A stretch of 64,000 nucleotides of DNA from Aliibacillus thermotolerans (GTDB lineage: Bacteria > Bacillota > Bacilli > Bacillales > Marinococcaceae). Below are positions 35,647 to 44,461 of the stretch, piece by piece. How positions within the stretch are numbered: the first letter of the stretch is position 1; every line of letters begins with the position of its first letter. The notes beneath the pieces were generated by a model. The model ran no database searches. It was not told where the DNA came from and worked only from the letters and a program-made list of their open reading frames with translations. The stretch covers positions 62,001 through 126,000 of the forward strand of contig NZ_WKJG01000050.1 of the NCBI RefSeq assembly GCF_027853235.1, given 5' to 3'. Made by a program: the position numbers and the translations under genes.

Positions 35647-36558
35647 TTGGCTAAAGACTGGCTCACACATCCGTGGATTGAAAGATGGCTTCCAGATCAC
35701 TTGCGACCAGTAGAAGATCATATTTTCACCGAGGCACATGGTCTTGATATCGTCATGGAAATTGAAAGCGCGCTTGACCGGTTAATTGAACATGCAGAAC
35801 GGGTCAAACATGCCCAACAATTTAAAAAAAACGGGAAAACATTCCGCTTTCGTTTGAAAGTGAATAGAAAACGAATGAAAATGTTAGCTTACGAAACTCC
35901 GTCTTCCGAAGCAGCCATTAAAAAACGTATTGTAATAGACTATTTGCGGAAAGGAATCGACGCAAACAAAAGGAAAAACCGTTTAAAGGACGCAACGGTT
36001 CAATATTTAAAAAATGGACAAACGTACATCCGTAGTATTAAACATTCTTCTCACTTTCAAACCGTGTTTTACAAGCTTGAAATATTGGATGATGCCTTAT
36101 TCGGAAGAGCAATCAGTGCCACTCCTCCATCTAGCACACCGGCCAAAAAAACGGAGTCAAAGGACGGGGAACACCCTTTCTCACTCGTTCACTCATTAGA
36201 GAACAAGCTAACGATGGAGTGGCAAACATTAGATGACATGTTAACGAACCGTTTAACGGAGCTATTGGAAGAAATGAAACGAGTGGAACCGGTCTATCAT
36301 TACTTTGACATTGAAGAACGTTACATGATAAAAAGAATGCTACAACAAGACATTCCGTCTCTGATCGAAACGTATCTTTCTCTTTCCAAAAATCACCAAC
36401 AAGAGCGTTTTGAGAAAGTATACGAAGCGCTTGTCCATATGGAAGTGACGATAAAAAAGCTTCGTCATGAAAGTGAACGCGTGAAAGTTGAAAAAATGGA
36501 CCAATTGCTAAAATTAACAGAAAAAAGATACAGCCAAGATGCTTTGAAAGATAAATAG
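35647..36558 (+). CDS. Hypothetical TelA-operon protein, about 303 residues
   Basis: Not recognised. Basic and helical: first a compact segment (DHLRPVEDHIFTEAHGLDIV), then an Arg/Lys-rich region with KNGKTFRFRLKVNRKRMKML near 80-100, a variable Ser/Pro/Lys linker (about 165-180) and a helical C-terminal half with LMEW/LEEMKRVEP segments. No membrane span. I prefer TTG 35647 because AGGTGAT lies five bases upstream; GTG 35638 is also possible. Tight linkage to the telA-like gene suggests it works with that protein. Confidence 0.75.
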   Translation: MAKDWLTHPWIERWLPDHLRPVEDHIFTEAHGLDIVMEIESALDRLIEHAERVKHAQQFKKNGKTFRFRLKVNRKRMKMLAYETPSSEAAIKKRIVIDYLRKGIDANKRKNRLKDATVQYLKNGQTYIRSIKHSSHFQTVFYKLEILDDALFGRAISATPPSSTPAKKTESKDGEHPFSLVHSLENKLTMEWQTLDDMLTNRLTELLEEMKRVEPVYHYFDIEERYMIKRMLQQDIPSLIETYLSLSKNHQQERFEKVYEALVHMEVTIKKLRHESERVKVEKMDQLLKLTEKRYSQDALKDK

Positions 36559-36577
36559 TAAAACTGGAGGTATTGAT

Positions 36578-37525
36578 ATGAGCGGAAGTAAATTAGAACT
36601 TATTACAGATAATATTTGGATTGCCGATGGTTTTGATTTGCACATGCCAAATCGTACCGGTACGTACATTTTTAACGAAGAAAAAGTCACTCTCATTGAC
36701 ACAGGACCAAGCATTTCCGTCCCTCATATTAAAAAAGCTATCACTAGTTTAGGGAAAAGTTTAGAAGACATTACATACGTCATTGTGACACACGTTCATC
36801 TTGATCATGCTGGCGGTGCAGGTCTTCTCTTACAAGAAGCACCAAACGCTAAACTAGTCGTGCATCCTCGTGGTGGAAAACATTTAATCGATCCAAGCCG
36901 TTTGACGCAAGGTGCAAGAGCAGTGTATGGGGAAGTATTTGATGATCTGTTTGAACCGGTCGTACCTGTTCCAGCAGAGAAAGTCATTCAAAAAGACCAT
37001 GAAGAAACGTTAACATTACCTAGCGGACGCACCCTTGTCTTCCTTGATACACCTGGTCATGCGAAACATCATTTTAGTATTTTTGATAAACGAACCAACG
37101 GGATGTTTGTTGGAGATACGATTGGGGTTCATTACGTAGAAGCATGGAAACATGGGAGAGAAATCTATCTTCCTTCCACTTCCCCCAATCAATTTGATCC
37201 AGAAGCAATGACCAATTCTCTTTCCTCCATTTTGTCTTACAAGCCATCTCGCATTTTTTTCGGACATTACAGCGCAAGTAGCAACGTGGAAAATGTGCGG
37301 AAACAAATATCTTATTGGCTTCCTATTTTCGTTGAGAAAGGAAAAGAAATACAGCAACAAGGTCGCAACCATGAAGATTTAGCAAAGGAACTAATCAAAG
37401 AAATTAAAGCCTATTACAAAATAAACCACGTGGAAGAAGATGACTTGTTAATGAAAGCAATTTCCAGCGATATGCTCATATGTTCGATGGGGATTCTTGA
37501 TTACTTAGCCAAGCAACGTGCGTGA
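36578..37525 (+). CDS. MBL-fold metallo-hydrolase
   Basis: 315 residues with the metallo-beta-lactamase signature THVHLDHAGG (His72, His74, Asp76, His77), a further histidine in DTPGHAKHHFS, the bridging aspartate in FVGDTIGV and a last histidine in FGHYSASS. Binds two metals; hydrolyses an unknown ester or lactone. ATG behind TGGAGGT, 19 bases after the preceding gene, so it may be the third gene of the telA-like operon. Confidence 0.88.
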   Translation: MSGSKLELITDNIWIADGFDLHMPNRTGTYIFNEEKVTLIDTGPSISVPHIKKAITSLGKSLEDITYVIVTHVHLDHAGGAGLLLQEAPNAKLVVHPRGGKHLIDPSRLTQGARAVYGEVFDDLFEPVVPVPAEKVIQKDHEETLTLPSGRTLVFLDTPGHAKHHFSIFDKRTNGMFVGDTIGVHYVEAWKHGREIYLPSTSPNQFDPEAMTNSLSSILSYKPSRIFFGHYSASSNVENVRKQISYWLPIFVEKGKEIQQQGRNHEDLAKELIKEIKAYYKINHVEEDDLLMKAISSDMLICSMGILDYLAKQRA

Positions 37526-37619
37526 ATGTATTGTTTTTTTATCCTCTCATTCTTTATAATGAAAAGAGTTAAAATGCATCTAGAAGTAATAGCGAAAATA
37601 TTTTAAAGTGAGGGTTTCC

Positions 37620-38633
37620 ATGAATCGTACGGAAGCAAAAAAACATATCGGTCATACGGTCATTGTAGACAAAGGAAAAGAAGGGGTATATTATGGACGT
37701 TTAGAAGAAGTGAATACCCCTCCTAGAAAAATTTGGACAGGAAAAGTACACATTCAAGGAGTGGTACATGTACCTCATATTGATGCGGTCGATTCACTAC
37801 AAGAGATAAAACATACAGATCAGATCGTAAGCGGTAGTCAGATTCATGCAACAGATCATTTTTTAGAAGATCTCACCTATGAGGAATCTGTTTTACGAGC
37901 AATAGAAACGAAAATCCAACATTTGTACGACCAAACGATGGATGAAATAGAAGAAGCAGAAGAATGGTTAAAAATCAGCATGCAATACGGAACGCTTGCA
38001 TCACCTTTTCAAGAGCTAACTCTTCAAAGCATGACGGAAAAAAGAGAAGAAATTGAAGAGCCATACACATATTACCGCCTTCTCTCAGATGACGATATCG
38101 TGTTTTTATTGGAACCTAGAAGTGGAGAAACACTTGTGTTGGAAGGTTGTCCTTTTGAATTTGAAGTCTATCATAAAGACAAAGGATGGGTGAGTGTTCA
38201 TTATAAAAACGATTTACAATTCATTGATAAGAAAGGAAAGACTTACGAACTCGAGCTAAATGATTGGGTTCGTATCCATCAAAAACAATTCGAACCGTTT
38301 ACGATGATGTTAAATGAATTAGAAGTACCCGCAAAGAAAAGTTTACTGTATGAGTTAAAAAAGTTTGGTTTCGATCCTTCTCATGTTGTCTACTGTCACA
38401 ATCGTCTTCTCCTTGAATTGCTAGCTGCCGAAGGAACGACGACGTTCCGTGGTGTGAATTTCATCACGTTACAAAACCAAACGGAAACGTTACATGTACA
38501 ACATCACTATGAACGAATTCTGTATCCAAAGCGGGAGGATTATGTGTACGATCGCTTTGAATGCACAACGGACACAGGGAAACGGTCCATCGCTACCTAC
38601 ACGAACTCATACACAAAAGATAAAAAACAATAG
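37620..38633 (+). CDS. Bacillus-type hypothetical protein (DUF2777-like, tentative)
   Basis: 337 residues. The N-terminal ~70 residues look like a small beta-barrel (IGHTVIVDKGKEGVYYGRLEEV, HIQGVVHVPH), followed by an acidic helical region (about 100-150) and a mixed C-terminal half. From memory this resembles the Bacillaceae family DUF2777, but I am not certain. No signal or membrane segment. ATG 37620 preferred with GTGAGGG upstream; the frame opens at GTG 37608. Ends in its own terminator. Confidence 0.65.
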   Translation: MNRTEAKKHIGHTVIVDKGKEGVYYGRLEEVNTPPRKIWTGKVHIQGVVHVPHIDAVDSLQEIKHTDQIVSGSQIHATDHFLEDLTYEESVLRAIETKIQHLYDQTMDEIEEAEEWLKISMQYGTLASPFQELTLQSMTEKREEIEEPYTYYRLLSDDDIVFLLEPRSGETLVLEGCPFEFEVYHKDKGWVSVHYKNDLQFIDKKGKTYELELNDWVRIHQKQFEPFTMMLNELEVPAKKSLLYELKKFGFDPSHVVYCHNRLLLELLAAEGTTTFRGVNFITLQNQTETLHVQHHYERILYPKREDYVYDRFECTTDTGKRSIATYTNSYTKDKKQ

Positions 38634-38668
38634 CGAAATGGCGAACCATCTCGCTATTGTTTTTTTCT
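38626..38668 (+). terminator. Rho-independent terminator, shared by convergent genes
   Basis: AACAATAGCGA plus ATGG pair with CCAT plus TCGCTATTGTT, then TTTTTTC. It overlaps the stop end of the rightward gene and the last codons of the convergent ydbT-like gene. Confidence 0.85.
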
Positions 38669-40075
38669 ATACCATTGAAATGGATCTTTTGCTGACATTC
38701 GTTCCATATCCTTTAAACGAAACATTCGTCCTCCACTGGAAGTAAGAATCCTCATCTCTAACGTATACAATTCCTTTCGTTTTTGAAAAAATGTTTGCGA
38801 AAGGGACATGGACTGGATATAACGACGTGGTAATATACTGACACTAAGTTGGAAGTTGCGATTTTGTACGACCGCGCGATCATTGAACAACTCATACCCG
38901 GAATCCTTATAGCGACGATATCCAAGATACATAAACAAAAACGGAACAACTATATAAAAATAACCATTTGGAAGCCAGAAAGCAATTGGAACGAGCAGCC
39001 ACGGGATAATCGAGGTGCGAAAAATGTATCGCTCCCTTGCTCGTTTTGGAAGTCGTACGATTGTTTCTGGCATTGTCGCTTCCGGAATGAGTTGTCTCAT
39101 CAATGTTTGTGCTTCTTCTTTACTCCCAAGAGGAAGAAGTAAGGTCGATAACATCTCTTCTTCTTTTCCCCCGCCGGCGCTATCAACATAAATGCTCCAC
39201 CAACCAAATATTTGTCGAAGCGGATGGGTCAAGTAACGCACACTCGTTATTCGCTCCAAAGACAACGTTAATTCGCGCTTTTCCAATAAACCTCGCGTAA
39301 TCGTTATTTTATTCTCACGTTTCGTAATGGTAAAATTTCCATATTTTATTACTGTTAACAAGACCGAGACGAGCCAAGTAATCAAAAGAAGGAAGAGGGC
39401 AATCACAAGGATCAGTGTCATCCCTAAAGCCATCATCATTCCAGCCGTTCTTTCATAAAAATCATCAGAAATAAACTGATCCACTTGGGTTAAAAAGGCT
39501 GCTCCGGCAGATACGACAATTCCGATTTTACCAGAGGTAAGACCAGCAAGGAAGATGTTTTTCGTCGGTACCCGATATGTCCACTCCTCTCTTCCTTCTT
39601 CACCGTCTTCTTCCGACTTTTGTAAAAAATTTTCGTCATGGAAATAGCGACGAATTTTCTCTGCCTCACCTTGACCGATGGCCGGAAACACCGCTTCTGC
39701 TTCCAATCCTCCTCCAGCGGTTTCAATACTTAATTTTCCGACGCGAAATAAGCGATGTAACACACTGGAGGTCATATCAACCGATTGGACTCGTTCTTTT
39801 TTGATATAGCGATTCTTTTTAATAAACACACCTTGTTTTACAATCAATTGGTGATCATCAAGGCGATAGCGAAAAAACAACCAATAAAAAACACTGTGAA
39901 GAAGAAGAATGGTGATCAAAAACGGAAACAGCCAGCGTGTAAATGTCATCGTTGGATTCGTTCCACCCGCAAACAAACTAATGATTAGGGGAACAATAAA
40001 TTCTTTGATTCGAGACAAAAACATAAACAAAAGAGCGATTACAGGAAGTCTGCTCCAATCATTCATCCTCTTCAT
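38654..40075 (-). CDS. ydbT: YdbT-like bacterial PH-domain membrane protein
   Basis: About 473 residues with repeated pairs of membrane spans, each followed by a bPH2 domain (YRLDDHQLIVKQGVF, FTITKRENKITITRGLL, SGYELFNDRAVVQNRNF). Characteristic signature IKKERVQSVDMTSSVLHRLF and LERITSVRYLTHPLRQIFGWWS. In B. subtilis YdbS/YdbT protect against some envelope-active antimicrobials (amylocyclicin-type). Start uncertain among TTG 40084, ATG 40075 and ATG 40066. It overlaps the end of ydbS, so the two are coupled. Confidence 0.85.
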   Translation of the reverse strand: MKRMNDWSRLPVIALLFMFLSRIKEFIVPLIISLFAGGTNPTMTFTRWLFPFLITILLLHSVFYWLFFRYRLDDHQLIVKQGVFIKKNRYIKKERVQSVDMTSSVLHRLFRVGKLSIETAGGGLEAEAVFPAIGQGEAEKIRRYFHDENFLQKSEEDGEEGREEWTYRVPTKNIFLAGLTSGKIGIVVSAGAAFLTQVDQFISDDFYERTAGMMMALGMTLILVIALFLLLITWLVSVLLTVIKYGNFTITKRENKITITRGLLEKRELTLSLERITSVRYLTHPLRQIFGWWSIYVDSAGGGKEEEMLSTLLLPLGSKEEAQTLMRQLIPEATMPETIVRLPKRARERYIFRTSIIPWLLVPIAFWLPNGYFYIVVPFLFMYLGYRRYKDSGYELFNDRAVVQNRNFQLSVSILPRRYIQSMSLSQTFFQKRKELYTLEMRILTSSGGRMFRLKDMERMSAKDPFQWYRKKQ

Positions 40076-40544
40076 CCATCCCAACTAAAGTTGCAATTTT
40101 ATCCCGCAACGATTGTGCCGTCTCTTCCGTTAATGCAGGGATTTCATGGACGCCGGCTGCGGTAGATATCGTCACCGCTCGTAAGCCAAACTTTTTATAA
40201 ATGGGCCCTTGTTCCGTGTCAACGTGTTGTACCCGATTCATCGGGATCACCGTATGTTTTTCGATAAAAATTCCTCTCAACAGTTCAATTTCTTTCTCAT
40301 ACACGGCATAGCGCCATTTTCTCCACTTCCACTGAGGAAAAATAACGACATGCCAAAAAGAAAACAACAAAAGAAGGATAACGCCAATCCACGGAAGATA
40401 AAGGGGCCACGCAAAACGTAGCGTGAAGATAAACAAGACGACAACAAGGACGAGTAACACACATATTTCTAACGCTGCTTTTATTCTCCACACAGAAAGA
40501 GCTTTTTTGGAGATCCGTTCCGATGGTAAGTCACGCACTGTCAC
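40059..40544 (-). CDS. ydbS: YdbS-like bacterial PH-domain membrane protein
   Basis: About 161 residues: two membrane spans (about 25-70) then one bPH2 domain with RKWRYAVYEKEIELLRGIF and the diagnostic IPMNRVQHVDTEQGPIYKKFGL. Partner of YdbT. I place the start at GTG 40544, where GTGA overlaps the stop of the upstream CvfC-like gene by four bases and AAGGAAAGGA lies upstream; GTG 40538 is an alternative. The longer frame up to TTG 40595 is not needed. Confidence 0.88.
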   Translation of the reverse strand: MTVRDLPSERISKKALSVWRIKAALEICVLLVLVVVLFIFTLRFAWPLYLPWIGVILLLLFSFWHVVIFPQWKWRKWRYAVYEKEIELLRGIFIEKHTVIPMNRVQHVDTEQGPIYKKFGLRAVTISTAAGVHEIPALTEETAQSLRDKIATLVGMDEEDE

Positions 40545-41680
40545 GATTCCTTTCCTTGTCTGCTTTCTTCTAAATGCTCTGTCATTTGCTTCCAAACTGA
40601 ACCTTTTGCTTCTTCACCACGTTCTATTCGCTCTAACGCTAATTTCGCTTGCATGGCCACTTCAAATTCTGGGTCGTTTGCGGCTTTCTTTAAAGCAGGT
40701 ATTGCCGATTCATCTCCTACTTCATATAAAAACATGGCAGCACGCCAGCGAACGAGCTTATTTTTGTCGTTTAACGCTTCGATCATATCAGGAATCCCTC
40801 GTGGATCTCCTAAATCGGAGTAACAATCTCCTGCAGTTCTCCGGACGGTGACCGACGGATCTTGTAATGCTTTTCGTAAGAGTGGAAGAACAACTGGTTT
40901 TTCAATCATTCCTAAATAAACAACTGCTAATCTTCGTATCGACGATTTTTCGTCTTCAAGGGCTTTCTCCAGTAACGGTAAGTCATCTTCTGTTGGATCC
41001 AACTGTTCTAACAACGCGTATCGTTCTCTCCAATCTGGTTGGTCGAACATCTCCAAAGTGACTTTCTTAAAGCGTTTCTCTGTCTTACGCGCGTCTTCGC
41101 CTTTTTCTGCGAGTTTCACTAAACGTTCTAAGCGATCTTCCGGGTAAGCTGCAGCAATTTCCTCTTTGACTTCCTCCCCGATTTCTTTCAAATCACTACC
41201 ATAGCGAACACCGGCTTCTTTCCATTTTCGTTCCATCACAATATTTCCACCAAATTTTTCTGCTTGGAAAACTGCCGTTTGAAATCGTTCCGGTAATCCT
41301 TGGCGAAATTCTTCCTCGCCAGAAACGACTTTTACTTGCATTGGAATGGAGCGAAACATTTGAATAAACACTTGTACTTCTCCAAAAGCTTCTTCTGTTA
41401 TAGGACTACTGGTACTTTCCGTTTCTTCTCCAAATAAAGAACGCACTTCTTGTAAGAGGCTCTGCCACTGTGCTTTAGGATGCCTTTCAATGGCCATAAA
41501 GTCAGCGACATGATAAACCCCCTTTACACCTTCTATATCTAAAATCGCTTGGATAAGGGCTGGTGCTTCCTCTTTATTCTTCATTGTGTAATTGTTTCTT
41601 TTTCCTGAAGGAAGTACTTTATCTAAAGTGATTTTCATCGTATTTGGGCTCGGTGTCGGTTCAATAGCGACAATTTTCAT
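40541..41680 (-). CDS. CvfC/YpgR-like protein: NifU-N domain plus HEAT repeats
   Basis: 379 residues. N-terminal ~85 residues are a Nfu/NifU-N scaffold-like domain (PTPSPNTMKITLDKVLP, IEGVKGVYHVADFMAIER); then a linker and HEAT-type repeats from about 210 (LPLLEKALEDEKSSIRRLAVVYLG; LPLLRKALQDPSVTVRRTAGDCYSDLG; IPDMIEALNDKNKLVRWRAAMFL, in pieces). Staphylococcal CvfC and B. subtilis YpgR have this layout; function unclear. ATG 41680 behind AAGGAG chosen over the longer frame. Head of the operon with ydbS and ydbT. Confidence 0.82.
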   Translation of the reverse strand: MKIVAIEPTPSPNTMKITLDKVLPSGKRNNYTMKNKEEAPALIQAILDIEGVKGVYHVADFMAIERHPKAQWQSLLQEVRSLFGEETESTSSPITEEAFGEVQVFIQMFRSIPMQVKVVSGEEEFRQGLPERFQTAVFQAEKFGGNIVMERKWKEAGVRYGSDLKEIGEEVKEEIAAAYPEDRLERLVKLAEKGEDARKTEKRFKKVTLEMFDQPDWRERYALLEQLDPTEDDLPLLEKALEDEKSSIRRLAVVYLGMIEKPVVLPLLRKALQDPSVTVRRTAGDCYSDLGDPRGIPDMIEALNDKNKLVRWRAAMFLYEVGDESAIPALKKAANDPEFEVAMQAKLALERIERGEEAKGSVWKQMTEHLEESRQGKES

Positions 41681-41843
41681 CGCCATCACTCCTTCCTTTT
41701 CTCTTTTCCGATCTTCTTTTACTTGTGATTGTATCATATTCAATAACAGTTCGCGTTAGATGAGTTCTGGAAAATGATTGAGAAAGCATTCATTCTTTTC
41801 TGAAATATTGTATAATAGAGAATGGACAAAGGGGGGATTCAAC

Positions 41844-42569
41844 GTGCAAATTGCGTTACTATCAGATATTCACGGGAATGCTCGGGCGTTAAAAGCCGTG
41901 TTAAAAGATATACGAGATAAAAATATCCGGCACGTCTATATTCTTGGTGACCTTTGTTATCGAGGGCCCGAGCCGAAAAACACTTTAGAGACGATTCGTT
42001 CGATTCCGGCGAAAGTATTAAAAGGAAATGCGGATGAATGGATCGTGCGAGGAATCCAAAAAGGAGAAGCGCCAGAACATTTATTGCCTTTAATGAGACA
42101 AGAACGTGAATGGGCATTAGAGCGATTAACTTCGGACGATATTCACTATCTTGAAAACTTACCAGAGTCGTTTTATGAAAAGTTCACCGATCATGTGACA
42201 ATGCATGCCTTTCACGCAACACCACGTAGCTTATTTGAAACAGTGTTATCTTCTGCCTCCGATGAAGAATTAGAACAGCTCGTAACGAACAGTGACGCAA
42301 ATGTCATTGTATACGGTCACATTCACACGCCGTTTATCCGCAAAGTAAATGGACGTACGTTTATTAATACCGGGAGCGTCGGACTTCCTTTTGATGGAGA
42401 TCCTCGACCTTCTTATGCCTTACTAACAATTGAAGAACAATCCGTTACAGCTTCCATTGAGCGTGTTTCCTACGATATTAGTAAAGTGGTTCGACAGTAT
42501 GAAGCAAACGATTATCCCAATAGTGATCAAATGAAAAGCATTTTACAAAACGGAAGACAACCGTCTTAA
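41844..42569 (+). CDS. YfcE/MJ0936-like metallophosphoesterase
   Basis: 241-residue calcineurin-like phosphoesterase: SDIHGN (Asp8, His10), GDLCYRGP, GNADEW, FHATP and YGHIHTPF supply the dinuclear metal site; NTGSVGLPFDGDPRPSYALL is typical of the YfcE group. Probably cleaves cyclic or diester phosphates. The start is GTG 41844 with AAAGGGGGGA upstream; a TATAAT box stands at about 41811 with a poor -35. Single rightward gene. Confidence 0.88.
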   Translation: MQIALLSDIHGNARALKAVLKDIRDKNIRHVYILGDLCYRGPEPKNTLETIRSIPAKVLKGNADEWIVRGIQKGEAPEHLLPLMRQEREWALERLTSDDIHYLENLPESFYEKFTDHVTMHAFHATPRSLFETVLSSASDEELEQLVTNSDANVIVYGHIHTPFIRKVNGRTFINTGSVGLPFDGDPRPSYALLTIEEQSVTASIERVSYDISKVVRQYEANDYPNSDQMKSILQNGRQPS

Positions 42570-42618
42570 CAATAAACGATTGTGGTTGGGACATAACGAA
42601 ATCATTCCAATCAAAATA

Positions 42619-42883
42619 CGAACAATGATTACCGCTTCGGCAGAATACTTCGCTTCCGCGGACACGGCCTCCCGCGGGAAACCACCGCTCTTTGGGTCTT
42701 CCGACGCACAGGACGTGTGAGTAGCGGACGTTGCGACAAGACGTCGCGGTTTTAGTCCGTCTCCATTTACCCTACACGCAGAAGTCTGCGCATTCTGCCT
42801 ACGCTAGTATAGGTTAACTGCTCTAAAAAAGAAAATCCGAGCTAATGGATAGTTCGGATTTCTTTATGAGTCATATACTTTTG
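42619..42883. repeat. Dispersed intergenic repeat, copy 2
   Basis: Second copy of the element at 27016-27276, same orientation, roughly 85% alike by eye with small indels. It fills most of the 337-base gap between the convergent phosphoesterase and TlpA-like genes. Internal hairpins: GCGAC...GTCGC and the terminal AAATCCGA/TCGGATTT followed by TCTTT. No coding frame seen. Confidence 0.85.
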
Positions 42884-42906
42884 TCTCAGCCTCATTTCAC
42901 ACACGT

Positions 42907-43329
42907 TTACGTATTTATGACCTGATTGACCCCTTCCATTATTTCTATAAAAGTGGCTTTTTCTCCGTAGGAATGAACAATTTCCAGTCGTTCATTTAAA
43001 ATAAACGTAGAAGGAACCCCTTCACAACCGTACGCATCGTATGTTTTTCTCCCTTCATCCATTACGACTGGAAAAGTAAAACCGTTCTTTTCAATAAACT
43101 TCTGTGGACTGTTTGCTTCACGTTCTCTTCCGATCACATTAATCATGAGCATTTTCAGTCGATTTGGATCCATATGCTCGTACAATGCTTGTTTTTTCAT
43201 TAAATCGAAAGCGGAGTCCGGACACCAAGAAGTCCAAAATGTGAGAAGAATGGGCGTTCCTTTCAAATCTTCCAAATGAACGATGTGATCGTTGTTCATC
43301 TCTTTTAATGAGAATTTCATCGCTTGCAT
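42907..43329 (-). CDS. TlpA/ResA-like thioredoxin-fold protein with CPDS motif
   Basis: 140 residues, cytoplasmic (no signal peptide). Redoxin fold: FSLKEMNNDHIVHLEDLKGTPILLTFWTSWCPDS, then VINVIGRE and a cis-Pro loop GVPSTFIL. The active site is Cys-Pro-Asp-Ser, so the resolving cysteine is missing; another cysteine lies just before the cis-Pro loop (YGCEGVPS). Could act as a thiol peroxidase-like or single-cysteine reductase. ATG 43329 behind GGAGGG, overlapping the thioredoxin gene end by 13 bases, so coupled. Confidence 0.8.
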   Translation of the reverse strand: MQAMKFSLKEMNNDHIVHLEDLKGTPILLTFWTSWCPDSAFDLMKKQALYEHMDPNRLKMLMINVIGREREANSPQKFIEKNGFTFPVVMDEGRKTYDAYGCEGVPSTFILNERLEIVHSYGEKATFIEIMEGVNQVINT

Positions 43330-43670
43330 CCATTGCCCTCCTTTCTATCTGCTTCGCTCAGGTGTAAAAAAGAATCTAGTCGCATCATAAGAGAAGGGAC
43401 AGAATGAAAAGCGTAAATTTTTTTAACCACTTTTCCATCCTGGCACACGTGTAAGGCAGGAATACTTGTTACTTGATACGTGTGTACGTATGCAGGTAAA
43501 AGATTTACATTCCCTTTTACAAACGGAATGGATGGATACAATTTTTCGAGTACCTCCACCATTCGTTCCGCCAATTGACACGTTCCACAAAAAGGAGAAT
43601 ATAAAAACAAAACGAAAGAGTTTTGGCTTGACATCTCTTCCTTTAACTCTTCCTCACTTTTTTCTTCCAT
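43317..43670 (-). CDS. Thioredoxin-like protein with CGTC active site
   Basis: 117 residues. FVLFLYSPFCGTCQLAERMVEVL carries the CxxC motif Cys-Gly-Thr-Cys, and VTSIPALHV supplies the cis-Pro. General thiol-disulphide reductase or a YtpP/YdbP-like thioredoxin; no signal peptide. The ATG shares one base with the stop of the upstream DUF3891 gene (TAATG) and the downstream gene overlaps too, giving a tightly coupled three-gene operon. Confidence 0.85.
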   Translation of the reverse strand: MEEKSEEELKEEMSSQNSFVLFLYSPFCGTCQLAERMVEVLEKLYPSIPFVKGNVNLLPAYVHTYQVTSIPALHVCQDGKVVKKIYAFHSVPSLMMRLDSFLHLSEADRKEGNGCKR

Positions 43671-44446
43671 TACAACGCCTCCTTCCTTGAAGAGACGAGT
43701 TGAAACGCCCGCTTTTCTTTTTTTCTTTCCCGAAAAGCACTGTGAAAGGAATCTTGTTGTATCGTTTTTTTATCGATGTGGGCTGTTTCTATTGTCACGT
43801 GTATTCCGCTTCTCTGAAAGGGAAACGGTTCTAGTTGAATCGTATCCGCTGATACAAATGACGCAATGATCATTTGTTCGTTTAAAAAAGGAAACGTATG
43901 ACGAAAACCGTGTCGAAACCAAGAAATCTCTTCTTCTTTCGTTGCGCCAGGCTGATTCATACACATATATAAAGAAATATCATCCATCCATTGCAGTAAT
44001 TTGAAATGTTGCTCTTCTTCCTCTAAAGGAATAGGCACTTTCTTTCTTAATAACTGTTGTCTTTCTTTTTCTCTTTTTACAAATTGTTGCGCGAATGTGG
44101 AGGTCGGATGTGGAAAAAAAGACACATAATGTCTGCTCGATAACAATCCACAATAAACATGCTCTTTCGTTGATTCATCAATTCCGCGTTCGTACGCCTT
44201 CAATTTCTCTTTTTCCGGATAGTCAATAAAAGAATAAGGCCGATTTTCTAACTCATTCCACTTTGGGTTTCGGTCTAACGAGATCCAAGCACGATCATGA
44301 TAACGAATGGCATGGTACAACACTTCCCTGAGCGATGAGCTTTCTATTTCCGGATCTTTCCATTCGAGAAATAATAGACCACTAATTCGAGCGTGTTCGT
44401 GTTGGTCAATCCATTCGAAGTAATCACCACGGTCATTGACAATCAT
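43670..44446 (-). CDS. DUF3891-family protein
   Basis: 258 residues. Family-like features: HARISGLLFLEW, AIRYHDRAWISLDRNPKWN, GLLSSRHYVSFF and LLQWMDDISLYMCMNQPG, a histidine/aspartate-rich all-helical pattern reminiscent of HD-type hydrolases. No described function that I know. ATG 44446 behind GGAGGTGAGG. First gene of the trio with the two thioredoxin-fold proteins and 16 bases downstream of ilvA, so possibly on the ilvA transcript. Confidence 0.78.
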   Translation of the reverse strand: MIVNDRGDYFEWIDQHEHARISGLLFLEWKDPEIESSSLREVLYHAIRYHDRAWISLDRNPKWNELENRPYSFIDYPEKEKLKAYERGIDESTKEHVYCGLLSSRHYVSFFPHPTSTFAQQFVKREKERQQLLRKKVPIPLEEEEQHFKLLQWMDDISLYMCMNQPGATKEEEISWFRHGFRHTFPFLNEQMIIASFVSADTIQLEPFPFQRSGIHVTIETAHIDKKTIQQDSFHSAFRERKKEKRAFQLVSSRKEAL

Positions 44447-44461
44447 CCAAACCTCACCTCC

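Noticed and set aside
35638-36558. XpaC assignment for the TelA-operon partner
   Set aside because: XpaC has N-terminal membrane spans and is shorter; this protein is soluble-looking, basic and about 303 residues.
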